From the NCBI RefSeq assembly GCF_016863655.1, contig NZ_BOPH01000001.1, forward strand, positions 186,001-250,000: a DNA stretch of 64,000 nt, read 5' to 3'. Position 1 is the stretch's first letter; every line of letters begins with the position of its first letter. Position numbers and translations under genes: made by a program. The notes under the pieces are model-generated. The model was not told where the DNA came from. It saw only the letters and a program-made list of their open reading frames with translations, and made no database searches. Of the stretch, positions 1 through 8,238 are shown in pieces. The stretch is from Virgisporangium ochraceum. GTDB lineage: Bacteria; Actinomycetota; Actinomycetes; Mycobacteriales; Micromonosporaceae.

Positions 1-437
1 GTCACGTCGAGGTACACGGCCTCGCGGTCGGGCATCGGGCCCATCGCCAGCGGCAGGAGCGAGGTGCCGCCGGGCTTGATCTCCCTGCCCGGCATGGTGA
101 TCCACACGACGGCGCTCGAATAGTCATGGGACGGGTTGTCGTCGACCCTCGTCATCGTGATCGACGGCGCCCAGTCGGCCACCGCGATCGGGTACACCTC
201 GGGCAGCCGGAGGTCACCGGGTAGGCGCACCTCGACCTTGACGATCGACGCGGTCGGATGTTCGTTGGTCACCCGGAACGCGACCCGCGCGCCGCCGGTG
301 CGCTGGCCCTGCTGGCTGTCGAACGACACGTCGGCCGCCGCGGGCGTGGCCAGACCGAACACCGCCACCACCGAGAGTCCAGCGACGGCCGTGGCCAGAC
401 CTGCCCAGGCGCGTGCCGCCCGCTGCGCATAACCCAT
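1..437 (-). CDS. DUF1775/YcnI-like secreted protein, partial (3' end outside window)
   Basis: The reading frame starts at ATG 437 and is still open at the window edge, so only about 145 N-terminal residues are seen. Residues 1-35 form a signal peptide (basic start, hydrophobic core, cleavage after ATPAAA). The mature part (VTNEHPTASIVKVEVRLPGD, then VADWAPS and ITMPGREIKPGGTS) has the beta-sandwich pattern of DUF1775/YcnI copper-associated exported proteins. Most family members begin the mature chain with a copper-binding His; here the mature start reads ADVSF. Copper genes (copC/copD type) would be expected beyond position 1 but cannot be checked. The family call is by remembered pattern only. 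Confidence 0.6.
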   Translation of the reverse strand, partial: MGYAQRAARAWAGLATAVAGLSVVAVFGLATPAAADVSFDSQQGQRTGGARVAFRVTNEHPTASIVKVEVRLPGDLRLPEVYPIAVADWAPSITMTRVDDNPSHDYSSAVVWITMPGREIKPGGTSLLPLAMGPMPDREAVYLDV

Positions 438-489
438 ACCGGGGTATTCGTACGGCGGCGGCTCCCGGTTCCCAAGATCTACAAAAAAC

Positions 490-1398
490 TCAGATGCCCC
501 GCCCCCGCTTGTGCAACGCGCCGAGCACCGTCTCCACCCGGACCGCCCCGGACAGCGCGGCCAGCGCGATCGCCGCCCGCGGCTCCCGCCAGTTCGAGCG
601 CACCGCCTGCCGCACCCAGTGCACCGCGCCACTGCGGTCGCCCCGCGCCGCCGACCAGCAGGCGAGCTGCCCGTAGACGCGGCCGGCGCCCACGCCGTCG
701 AGGCCGATCTCCGGGTGGCGCGTCATCATCCAGCGCAGCGACGAGATCTTCGTGTCGTACTGGTGCGCGAAGAACGACGTGCGCCCCCACGCGACGTCGA
801 TGAGCGGCTCGTCCAGGTGCCGGATCGGCGCCCGCTTGGCCGCCCGCAACAGCAGGTCCCAGTCCTCGTTCTGGCTGCCCGGCGCATCCTCGGCGACCAG
901 GTCCAGGCCGCCCTCCTCACTGAACGCCGACCGCCGGACCAGGAACGACGACGCGTGGAGCATCGCCATCCGCGAGCGCACCAGCTCCGGGACGCCCACC
1001 CGGCCGGTACCGGCCAGGCGCGGCGTCCGGGTGCCGTCGAAGAGCACGTTCATCGCGCAGGTGGCGAACTCGCCGTCGCCGAGGAACTCCACCTGACGGC
1101 GGAGCTTGTCCGGCGCCCAGACGTCGTCGTCGTCGCAGAACGCCACCAGGTCGGTCGACAGGTTCAGGATCCCGGTGTTTCGGGCCCCCGCCAGGCCCGG
1201 CGTGCGGCAGTTCACCAGCACCATCACCGGACGGTCGCCGGCGCGGGCGAGCATGTAGTCGGGTGTGGCCTGGTCGAAGACCACGACCGTGCGCACCTCA
1301 CCGGGGTAGTCCTGCGCCTCGACCGCCTCGATCGCCCGGTCGAGCATCTCCGGCCGGTTGCGCGTCGGAATGACGACGCCCACGGAGGGCGCGCTCAC
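490..1398 (-). CDS. Family 2 glycosyltransferase
   Basis: 302 residues from GTG 1398, whose GTGA overlaps the TGA of the upstream sulfotransferase gene; the frame is open further upstream but that extension lies inside the sulfotransferase gene. The start VGVVIPTRNRPEMLDRAIEA is the classic GT-A first strand and nucleotide site. AFCDDDDVWAPDKL is the DxD-type metal/donor site, and SQNEDWDLLLRAAKRAP is the acceptor-side ED motif. There are no membrane segments, so it is probably a cytoplasmic enzyme adding one sugar to a lipid-linked glycan. Coupling to a sulfotransferase suggests that the two act on the same glycan. Donor and acceptor are unknown. Confidence 0.85.
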   Translation of the reverse strand: MSAPSVGVVIPTRNRPEMLDRAIEAVEAQDYPGEVRTVVVFDQATPDYMLARAGDRPVMVLVNCRTPGLAGARNTGILNLSTDLVAFCDDDDVWAPDKLRRQVEFLGDGEFATCAMNVLFDGTRTPRLAGTGRVGVPELVRSRMAMLHASSFLVRRSAFSEEGGLDLVAEDAPGSQNEDWDLLLRAAKRAPIRHLDEPLIDVAWGRTSFFAHQYDTKISSLRWMMTRHPEIGLDGVGAGRVYGQLACWSAARGDRSGAVHWVRQAVRSNWREPRAAIALAALSGAVRVETVLGALHKRGRGI

Positions 1399-2330
1399 GT
1401 GGTCCCGCCGAACCGGTACCCGTACGCGGACAGCAGCGGCGCGGTGAGCGCGCCCACCAACCGACGCTGGCCCTTTGGAAGCGACCGGCGCCACGCCTCG
1501 TCGCGGCGCAACGGCACGGTGCCGATCGTGAACCGCATCGGGTTACCGGCCGCGCTGTGCGACGGGCCGAGATCGGCGACATAGCCGTCGTCGGTGGCCC
1601 GCAGGAACGACATCTCGTGCGCGGCCTCCGGCAGGTCGGCGAACGTGGCCAGGTTGCGCAGGGTCGCGACCGGATCTGCCAGCAGTTCCTCGTACCGGAT
1701 CCGGAGCACCGGCACCCCCAACCGGCCGAGCAGCCCGAACGACGCGTTGTGCGCATTCCACAACAGCGCCGACCGGCTCGGCGAGTAGCGGGTCATCTCC
1801 TCGTCGGTCTCGGCCTCGGGGCGCATGACCTTCTTGGTCCACGAGTAGGCGACGCCGCGGCTGTCGCGCACGACGTGGACCACCCGCAGGTCGATGCCGG
1901 GCGCGTGGCGCAGGCAGTAGGCCAACGCACTGTGCTTCGACGAGTCGACCACCGCCGTCGCACCGGTGACCGCCGCGGCCGCCGAGTACACCTTGCTGTA
2001 GTAGCCGGCGTACTCGTCGAGCCCCTTCGGCTTGCGTCCGAGAGCCAGTCGCGGAATGTGCCGCGTCCGTTCCACCGCGGCCGCGAGTTCGTGGACGCGC
2101 CGCGGATCGACCGCGTCCCACCCGCCGAACGCCTCGACACCGACCTTCTGCCAGAACCCGCAGGCGGAGAAGCGGTCGCCGCAGCCGCACCGCTCGTCGT
2201 CGACCAGATCCCGCTGCCAGAGGTGCACCACCTCACCCAGCGGGCTCACCCCGGCGAGCTGCCCCAACAGGCGCTCCAGCAACGTCGTCCCGCTGCGGCC
2301 CAGGCCGCCCAGGAAGAGCACGCGTACCAC
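1395..2330 (-). CDS. PAPS-dependent sulfotransferase (glycan type)
   Basis: 311 residues. GTG 2330 is preferred over ATG 2357 because AGGAGG lies just before it. LFLGGLGRSGTTLLERLLG is the 5'-phosphosulfate-binding loop of PAPS sulfotransferases, and VVHVVRDSRGVAYSW is the 3'-phosphate-binding motif. A Cys-rich insert (residues about 45-70, ERCGCGDRFSACGFW) follows, as in many bacterial Sulfotransfer_3 proteins. It would move sulfate from PAPS to a sugar hydroxyl. It overlaps the downstream GT2 gene by four bases and is divergent from the WecG/TagA gene, with only 58 bp between starts. It is one of two sulfotransferases in the locus and only distantly similar to the other. Confidence 0.85.
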   Translation of the reverse strand: MVRVLFLGGLGRSGTTLLERLLGQLAGVSPLGEVVHLWQRDLVDDERCGCGDRFSACGFWQKVGVEAFGGWDAVDPRRVHELAAAVERTRHIPRLALGRKPKGLDEYAGYYSKVYSAAAAVTGATAVVDSSKHSALAYCLRHAPGIDLRVVHVVRDSRGVAYSWTKKVMRPEAETDEEMTRYSPSRSALLWNAHNASFGLLGRLGVPVLRIRYEELLADPVATLRNLATFADLPEAAHEMSFLRATDDGYVADLGPSHSAAGNPMRFTIGTVPLRRDEAWRRSLPKGQRRLVGALTAPLLSAYGYRFGGTT

Positions 2331-2388
2331 GGACCCTCCTCGTCTCGTTATGTCCATGTAACGAGCACTACGGGGGGTCGGAGACGAT

Positions 2389-3522
2389 ATGTCAGTTTTC
2401 GTATTGCCGGACCCGGACACCGTGCACCTGGGCGGCCTCCGGTTCGCCGCGCTGACCGAGGGCGAGGTCGTGCACCGTGTACGGACCGCGCTCGCCCGCG
2501 GCATCGGCGGCCGCATCGCCACGCCCAACATCGACATCCTGCGCCAGGCCGAACACGACGAACGCATCCGCGGCGACCTGGAGACGGCCGACCTGCTGGT
2601 CGCCGACGGCGCACCCCTGGTATGGGCCGCCCGCCTGGCCGGCACGCCGCTCCCCGAACGGGTGACCGGGTCGGGACTCATCTGGTCGCTCTCCTACGGG
2701 CTGGCCCAGGACGGCTCGTCCGTGTACCTCCTCGGCGGCGACCCCGACACCGACGGGGCCACCCGCGCCGCCGACAACCTGCTGGCCCGCTTCCCCGGAC
2801 TGCGGATCGCCGGCTGCGAGAGCCCCCGGTTCGGGTTCGACCGCGACCGCCGGTCGCTGCAGGCGGTGATGCAGCGGGTCGTCGAGGCCGAGCCCGACCT
2901 GGTCTTCGTGGGGCTCGGGTTCCCGAAACAGGAGCGGCTCATCGAGCAGCTGCGGCCGGTGCTGCCGACCTCGTGGTTCCTCGGCTGCGGAGCGGCGATC
3001 AACTTCGTGGCCGGCGACTGTGTCCGCGCGCCCGCGTGGATGCAGCGGTCGGGCCTGGAGTGGGCGCACCGCCTGGCGAAGGAGCCGCGTCGCCTCGCCC
3101 GGCGCTACCTGCGCGAGGACGCGCCGTACGCGGTCCGGCTGCTGGCGACGAGCGCGATGCGCCGCGACCGCACCGACCCCGACGAGTGGGAGGACGTGCT
3201 CTCCCCGGCCGAGCGGGAGGAGTGGTTCAACGACGACGGCCGCGCCCCCGACCACGTGCCGTCCGCGGCCGACCTCGCGGTACCGGGCGAGCCCCGCGAC
3301 CCGAACGCACCCCGCGCGGGCCTGAACGGACGGCGGGCCGGCTTCGACGGCCACGTCGACTGGGCCGCCGAAGACCACGCCGCCGGCGACTGGGCGGGCC
3401 ACGACCGGGCCGGCGACTACCGCGCCGGCCACGACCGCGCCGCCGCGGACCGCGCCACTGCCAGGCCGAAGCCCCGGCCCCGCCCCCGCCCGGACCGGCC
3501 ACGCACCGACGGCTGGGAGTAA
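2389..3522 (+). CDS. WecG/TagA/CpsF family glycosyltransferase
   Basis: 377 residues. Residues 10-245 follow the GT26 family closely: IATPNIDILRQAEHDE, LLVADGAPLVWAARLAG, YLLGGDPDTDGATRAADNL, DLVFVGLGFPKQERLI and WFLGCGAAINFVAGD. The family transfers N-acetylmannosamine(uronic acid)-like sugars to undecaprenyl-linked acceptors at an early step of teichoic-acid or exopolysaccharide assembly. The last ~110 residues are a charged, Asp/Ala/His/Arg-rich low-complexity tail with repeats of the type AGHDRAGDYRAGHDRA, absent from typical members (~250 aa). It is the only plus-strand gene of the polysaccharide locus. The sugar is not predictable. Confidence 0.88.
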   Translation: MSVFVLPDPDTVHLGGLRFAALTEGEVVHRVRTALARGIGGRIATPNIDILRQAEHDERIRGDLETADLLVADGAPLVWAARLAGTPLPERVTGSGLIWSLSYGLAQDGSSVYLLGGDPDTDGATRAADNLLARFPGLRIAGCESPRFGFDRDRRSLQAVMQRVVEAEPDLVFVGLGFPKQERLIEQLRPVLPTSWFLGCGAAINFVAGDCVRAPAWMQRSGLEWAHRLAKEPRRLARRYLREDAPYAVRLLATSAMRRDRTDPDEWEDVLSPAEREEWFNDDGRAPDHVPSAADLAVPGEPRDPNAPRAGLNGRRAGFDGHVDWAAEDHAAGDWAGHDRAGDYRAGHDRAAADRATARPKPRPRPRPDRPRTDGWE

Positions 3523-3609
3523 CCCGAAGTAACGGGCACGGAAGTTCGCGGGTTGTCCACTGGCGCGAACTCACCCTGTCGGCGGACGGCCGCGGGGCCC
3601 GATGCTTCC

Positions 3610-4139
3610 GTGGTGCGCGCGGCTCCGAGGGAGCTTCGTGATACGCCGTTCCGCGGCGTCGACGCCGTCGCGAAGGGCCTGCTGACCCGGCGCCAACTCG
3701 CCCGGAAGACCTGGCTCCGGCTCCTCCCCGACACCTACGCCGGGGAGGGGTTGGCGCTCGACCACCGCACCCGCTGCCCGGCCACCTGCCTGTTCCTCGA
3801 CGGCAGGGGCGCGATCAGCGGCCTCGACGCCGCCGCCCTGTGGGGCGCCGTCGCCCTGGTCAGGGGCGCACCCATCGAGGTGACGGTCCCCGACCCGGCC
3901 CGGGTAGGGCCGCAGCGCGGGCTGCGCATCGTGCGACGCCGGGGCGCAGTCGCCGCAGGAGTCGCGGTTGCGGCTCGTCCTCGTCTACCCGCGGCACCCG
4001 CGCCGCGTTCCGGAACGACCTACGACGCCTCAACGACCTGCGCACCTGTGGCTGGACGGTGCTCCGCTTCGCCGCCGCCGACCTTCACCGGCCGCGGCAG
4101 GTCGTGGCCACCGTGCGGAAGGCGCTCACGCCACGTTGA
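3610..4139 (+). pseudogene. Broken AbiEi-N / DUF559-type protein (internal deletion and frameshift)
   Basis: Two fragments of one actinobacterial family lie in different frames. From GTG 3610/3613 one frame gives RELRDTPFRGVDAVAKGLLT, LRLLPDTYAGEGLALDHRTR and AISGLDAAALWGA, the winged-helix AbiEi-like N-terminus, ending at about IVRRRGAV (~3950). From about 4008 another frame gives FRNDLRRLNDLRTCGWTVLR and a VVATVRKAL end, the C-terminus of the DUF559 (Vsr-like nuclease) domain. Intact relatives are about 300 aa; here only about 175 codons remain, so the middle, including most of the nuclease core, is gone. The end overlaps the convergent GH26 gene by 14 bases. A decayed gene is the simplest reading. 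Confidence 0.7.
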
Positions 4140-5121
4140 AGTAGGGGTCCTTCGCCATCTCGGCGAAGGCCTCCAGCGCCAACGGGTCGTCGGCGATGCT
4201 GAACCGGCCGTCGGGTTTGCGGTCCTCGGGGTCGGACTCGAAGTACAGGACGGCCTTCACCTGCGGATTGGCCTTGAATACCGCGGTGCCGTTGCGGATC
4301 CAGGCCGCCCGCTGCGCGGACGGGTACTGCCGGGCCACCCCGTACTCGCCGATCATCACCGGCTTCGACGGACGGCCGGCGGCGAAGGCGAAGAACGGCT
4401 TGAGGTGCTCGCCCAGCGGCACGAACCGCGCGCCCGAGTAGACGTCGACGCACACCCAGTCGACCTGGTCGTCGCCGGGGTAGAACGAGGGTGCGTTGCC
4501 GCGCTCGAAGCCCTCGATGGTCGGGCACCACACCCACGACACGTTCTTCACGCGTTCGAGGGCGAACAGGGCGCGCACGTGCTTCCACATCGCGATGTAG
4601 TCCTCGGGTGACCACATGGTCGCCTGCAGGTTCGGCCGGTCCATCTCCCAGCGGTAGCGCATGAGCAGCGGCTTGCCGAACTCGCGTACCTGCCGGGCCC
4701 GCTCGCGGATCAGCGCGTCGTGCCGGCCCGAGACCACCGAGCGGCTGTCGCCGCCGGCCCAGCTGAGCATGAGCGTCGACCGCGCGCCGAACGTCGTGTC
4801 GGACTCGGTGAAGAACGGCTCGTCGAGCCGCTTGTACGTGTGCACGATGTCGAGCTGCCGGCCGAGCGTGGTCTCCCAGGTGTTCACCGCCTCGATGCGG
4901 TACGGCTGGGTGATCGCCCGCGGCTTCACCCACGAGCCGAGCAGCGCACCCGAGGCGGGGGCGGCCACGGGTCCGGACGCGAACGGTCCGTTCGCGACGG
5001 CCTGCCCGGTGGGCACGGCGGACAGGTCCGGCGCGGGTGCCGGCGCGGGTTCGGGGTCACGCGAACATCCGGTGGCGAGCACGAGCAGCGTGCCCGCCAC
5101 CGCGAGGAGCCGACGCATCAT
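4126..5121 (-). CDS. GH26-like glycoside hydrolase lipoprotein
   Basis: 331 residues from ATG 5121, which forms ATGA with the stop of the methyltransferase gene. MMRRLLAVAGTLLVLATGCS is a lipoprotein signal with a lipobox ending in Cys. After a Pro/Ala linker the body resembles GH26 beta-mannanase-type TIM barrels: LLMRYRWEMDRPN supplies the acid/base Glu and PVMIGEYGV the nucleophile Glu, and VSWVWCPTIEGFERGN lies between them. It would sit on the outer face of the membrane and trim or release a secreted polysaccharide. As last gene of the coupled polysaccharide operon, its likely substrate is the polymer made there. The exact linkage cut is unknown. Confidence 0.78.
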   Translation of the reverse strand: MMRRLLAVAGTLLVLATGCSRDPEPAPAPAPDLSAVPTGQAVANGPFASGPVAAPASGALLGSWVKPRAITQPYRIEAVNTWETTLGRQLDIVHTYKRLDEPFFTESDTTFGARSTLMLSWAGGDSRSVVSGRHDALIRERARQVREFGKPLLMRYRWEMDRPNLQATMWSPEDYIAMWKHVRALFALERVKNVSWVWCPTIEGFERGNAPSFYPGDDQVDWVCVDVYSGARFVPLGEHLKPFFAFAAGRPSKPVMIGEYGVARQYPSAQRAAWIRNGTAVFKANPQVKAVLYFESDPEDRKPDGRFSIADDPLALEAFAEMAKDPYFNVA

Positions 5122-5858
5122 CGGCGCCGCGCCACGTACAGCACGTCGGTTCCCCACCGCCACAGGAACGGCATCCGCACGGCGAGGCCGTCGATCGCCC
5201 GTGCCACGTAACGGGTCCAGGACCGCCGGTAGGCACCGGCCGGGCACACGGCGAACGCCCGCGCCTCGACGAGCTCGAACCCGTGCCGCTCGAACAGCGC
5301 GAGCACCTGGTCGTGCGACAGCTCGGAGAACCAGGCCTCCCCGGCCTTGCGGCGGGCGGCGAGGTGCCGCAGCGACTGCCGGTTGCCGTGGTTCTCCACC
5401 ACGAGCAGCCCGGCGTCCGCCGTGGGCAGGGCCGCGGCGGCGAAGGCGATCGCGCGGTCACGAACCTCTTCGGGGACGTTGAGCAGCAGCCGGAACATGG
5501 TCACCAGGGCCGGACCGTCCACAGTGGCCGGTACCGGGAGGTCGCCGGACGCGGCGATCTGGTGCAGCGTCGCGCGCGTGCCCGCCTCGGTGGCCTTCGC
5601 CAGCATCTCCGCCGACGGGTCGTACCCGTGCGCGGCCCGCACGAGCCCGTGCAGCAACCGGATCGCGCGCCCGGTGCCGCAGGCGAAGTCGTGCTGCACC
5701 GGCCGGCGGTCGTGGAAGGTCCGGGCCACGAGGTCGCGCACGAACCGCCGCTGCCGGGTGTTCACGTGCGTCGCGTAGCTTCCGGGCGCGTACACCACGT
5801 CGGTGTACTTGTCGACGTTCTCCGTCGACTGGAAGATCTCCGCGTAGTCGGCTCTCAT
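5118..5858 (-). CDS. Class I SAM-dependent methyltransferase
   Basis: 246 residues; ATG 5858 overlaps the flippase stop as ATGA. VQHDFACGTGRAIRLLHGL is SAM-binding motif I, in which FACGTG replaces the usual LGCGTG, and AAHGYDPSAEMLAKA is the acidic-loop motif. ALVTMFRLLLNVPEEVRDRA follows as the motif-III region. No membrane segment is seen. The position between flippase and GH26 genes suggests it methylates a sugar or lipid-linked repeat unit, but small-molecule substrates cannot be excluded. Confidence 0.75.
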   Translation of the reverse strand: MRADYAEIFQSTENVDKYTDVVYAPGSYATHVNTRQRRFVRDLVARTFHDRRPVQHDFACGTGRAIRLLHGLVRAAHGYDPSAEMLAKATEAGTRATLHQIAASGDLPVPATVDGPALVTMFRLLLNVPEEVRDRAIAFAAAALPTADAGLLVVENHGNRQSLRHLAARRKAGEAWFSELSHDQVLALFERHGFELVEARAFAVCPAGAYRRSWTRYVARAIDGLAVRMPFLWRWGTDVLYVARRR

Positions 5859-7381
5859 GACTTTCCTCTCAACAGGTGCAGGTTCAGCCGCCGACGCATC
5901 CGGTAGGCGCCGGCGAGGTAGCAGAGGGCGCCGGCGGCGCTCGTCGCGGTCACGGCCGCGGGGCCCGCTCCGGCCGCGGTCGCGAGAAGTGGGGGGACCC
6001 CGCAGGTGCTCGCCGTCAACGCGGCGGCATTCAGCGTGGGACGCCCGAAGGGGTGCACGCCCAGCGTCCACCAGATCTGGGTCAGTGGAACGAGGTTGTT
6101 CACCAGTACCGCGGCGGCGAGCCCGAGCGCGGCGCCGACCGCTCCCCACCACGGGATCACCACGATGTCGAGGACGACCATGGTGGCGAGCGCGGCGAGG
6201 ACGTTGTACAGGTTCCACCGCGTGCGGCCGCCCATCGCCAGCACCATGTCGACCATGCCGCAGCCGGTGGCGACGAGCATGGCGCCGGCGAGGATCCACA
6301 CGACCGCGGCACCGTCCCGATAGGACGGTCCGAACAGTCCCAGGTAGACGGTGGCGTTGAACGCGACGGCGAGGTGCAGCGGCCAGGTCGCGAGGATCAG
6401 CCACGCGGTGGCCTGCTGGTAGAGCGCGCGCACGCCGTCGACGTCCTCGACGGCGAGGCGCTCGGCGAGCCGGGGCTGCACGGCCTGCGACAGGCCGCCG
6501 CCGGCCACCTGGCTGAGGACCACGTACTTGCCGGCCACCGCGTACAGGCCGGCGGCGGGCAGGCCGCCGAGGGCGGCGAGCAGCAGCACGTCGACCCGCT
6601 GCAGGGCGAGCTGGGCGACGCTGGCGACCGCGCGGGGCCCGGTGAACGTCCAGTAGGCGCGCGGGGTGAACGCCTCGGTGCCGCTGGCGCTGGTGTCCAT
6701 CGCGTGCACCCGGCCGAGCGTGTAGCCGGCGAGCAGCACCACCGGCAGGTACGGCGCGGCCCAGGCGGCCGCGAACACCGCGGACCCGCCCGCACCGACG
6801 AGGACCACCGCACCCAGCGCCGCGAGTTGCAGGAACGGCCGGAACAGCCGTTCGAGCACCACGGTCGGGCGCAGCGCGCGGTAGCCGCGGGCGGCCGCGA
6901 GCAGTGCGTCGGTGAGCACGGCCAGCGGCAGGAACACCGCGAAGACGCGCAGCGGACCGGCCATCTCCGGCGGCATCCACGACGCCGCGAACCCGAGCGC
7001 GAACCCGGCGACGGCACCCGCGACGGCCACCGGCGCGATCCCGTGCTGCAGGCAGCGCTCCAGCTCCTGCCGGGCGCCGAGGGCACGCAGCCGGGCCGGC
7101 CAGTAGACCAGCGACGTCTGCGTGCCCAGCCGGGCCACCCCGGCCGCGAGCGTGAACCCGGCGAGCGCGGTGAGGAACGCGCCGGCCCGGCCCGGGTCGC
7201 CGAGCCCACGGGCCACCAGCCAGGTGGCGCCGAACCCGGCGGCACCCGCGACGGCGGCGCCGATCAGGTTCAGCACCCCGCCGCGACCGGCCCCGCGCAG
7301 CAGCGCGGCCCGATCGGCGGCCCGGTCGACGGACTGTCGCGGTGACGCTAGGACTGCCACGACGGGGTCCGGCCGAGCCAT
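5855..7381 (-). CDS. Wzx-like polysaccharide flippase (MOP superfamily)
   Basis: About 508 residues with 12-14 hydrophobic segments and the usual paired arrangement of MATE/Wzx exporters: FGATWLVARGLGDPGRAGAF near the N-terminus, then VDVLLLAALGGLPAAGLYAV and ALYQQATAWLILATWPLHLA in the second half. It would flip an undecaprenyl-linked repeat unit to the outer face for the Wzy/Wzz pair encoded upstream. The start is uncertain: ATG 7381 overlaps the sulfotransferase gene by 34 bases, while GTG 7360 (overlap 13) is also possible, and neither has a good Shine-Dalgarno at ideal distance. The stop overlaps the methyltransferase start. Confidence 0.8.
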   Translation of the reverse strand: MARPDPVVAVLASPRQSVDRAADRAALLRGAGRGGVLNLIGAAVAGAAGFGATWLVARGLGDPGRAGAFLTALAGFTLAAGVARLGTQTSLVYWPARLRALGARQELERCLQHGIAPVAVAGAVAGFALGFAASWMPPEMAGPLRVFAVFLPLAVLTDALLAAARGYRALRPTVVLERLFRPFLQLAALGAVVLVGAGGSAVFAAAWAAPYLPVVLLAGYTLGRVHAMDTSASGTEAFTPRAYWTFTGPRAVASVAQLALQRVDVLLLAALGGLPAAGLYAVAGKYVVLSQVAGGGLSQAVQPRLAERLAVEDVDGVRALYQQATAWLILATWPLHLAVAFNATVYLGLFGPSYRDGAAVVWILAGAMLVATGCGMVDMVLAMGGRTRWNLYNVLAALATMVVLDIVVIPWWGAVGAALGLAAAVLVNNLVPLTQIWWTLGVHPFGRPTLNAAALTASTCGVPPLLATAAGAGPAAVTATSAAGALCYLAGAYRMRRRLNLHLLRGKS

Positions 7382-8238
7382 TCCGCCAACTGTTCGTCGT
7401 AGGGGGCGTAGTGCTCGGTCAGTTCCGTGCGCAGCGCGGCCGTCAGCGGCGACCGCGGACGCGCGTTGTGCCGCTCGAACACCGGGTAGTCGGCGCCGAC
7501 CTCGTCGGGGGTCGGCAGGCCGAGGAACTCGAGCACCGCGTCGTACACGGGCTCCGGATTGGTGAAGAACTCCTGGCTGTCGACGACGTGGATGCTCTCC
7601 CGCCCGACGTGCTCGGCCATCCGGCGCAGGTACCGCACGTACTCGCCGCGCGCCCGGTAGGCGTGGTGCTGGTGGGAGAAGCTGTAGTGGCCGGGCTCGG
7701 CGACCATCTGCTCGGTCACCCCGTCCAACCGCACGCTCTCCAGCTCCAGCGCGGCGGCGAAGTCCTTCTCGGTCTCGAAGCCGCGGGCGACCTCGTGCGC
7801 GTGCTGCGAGTACGCCCGCTCGACCGGGTCGCGCACCAGCACCACGAGCTTCACCGACGGCAGGTCCGTGGCGATCCGCTCCACCGCGTGCGGGTGGTAC
7901 ATGTAGTACGGGCTCGACTCGAACGTCTGCACCGGCACACCGAGGTCGCGTTCGATGCGCGACGCCTGCCGGAACGTCGGGAAGTGCCCGCGGTACCAGC
8001 GCAGACCCCGGTCGTAGCCCACGTCGAAGTAGTGCACGCCCTTGTGCAGCACGGCTTTGAGCACCGCGGGGTGCGCGGCCAGCGCCCGGTACATCGAGGT
8101 GGTGCCGCAGCGCTGCCCGCCGCAGATGAGGAACGACGGCAGCATCCGCTGCTCGGCGGTGAGCCGGCCGTAGTTGCGGGAGCCGAGGTGCACCACCGCC
8201 TTGAGCGGTTCCGGGACGCTGCTCCGGGAGAGCTTCAC
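7348..8238 (-). CDS. PAPS-dependent sulfotransferase (second copy)
   Basis: 296 residues from GTG 8238 (GTGA overlap with the phosphotransferase gene). LPSFLICGGQRCGTTSMYRA is the PAPS 5'-phosphosulfate loop, and VKLVVLVRDPVERAYSQHAH the 3'-phosphate motif with the conserved Arg and Ser. The architecture matches Sulfotransfer_1/heparan-type enzymes: HYFDVGYDRGLRWYRGHFP is the typical acceptor-side helix and YMYHP follows. It probably sulfates a sugar of the lipid-linked repeat or polymer. It lies inside the coupled operon, which ties sulfation to polymer assembly. It differs clearly from the sulfotransferase at 1395-2330, so the two probably modify different positions. Confidence 0.87.
   Translation of the reverse strand: MKLSRSSVPEPLKAVVHLGSRNYGRLTAEQRMLPSFLICGGQRCGTTSMYRALAAHPAVLKAVLHKGVHYFDVGYDRGLRWYRGHFPTFRQASRIERDLGVPVQTFESSPYYMYHPHAVERIATDLPSVKLVVLVRDPVERAYSQHAHEVARGFETEKDFAAALELESVRLDGVTEQMVAEPGHYSFSHQHHAYRARGEYVRYLRRMAEHVGRESIHVVDSQEFFTNPEPVYDAVLEFLGLPTPDEVGADYPVFERHNARPRSPLTAALRTELTEHYAPYDEQLAEWLGRTPSWQS

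Noticed and set aside
5859..6980. Extension of the methyltransferase frame through the flippase gene
   Set aside because: The extended part is Arg/Pro-rich frame-shifted sequence; the methyltransferase start at 5858 overlaps the flippase stop by ATGA.
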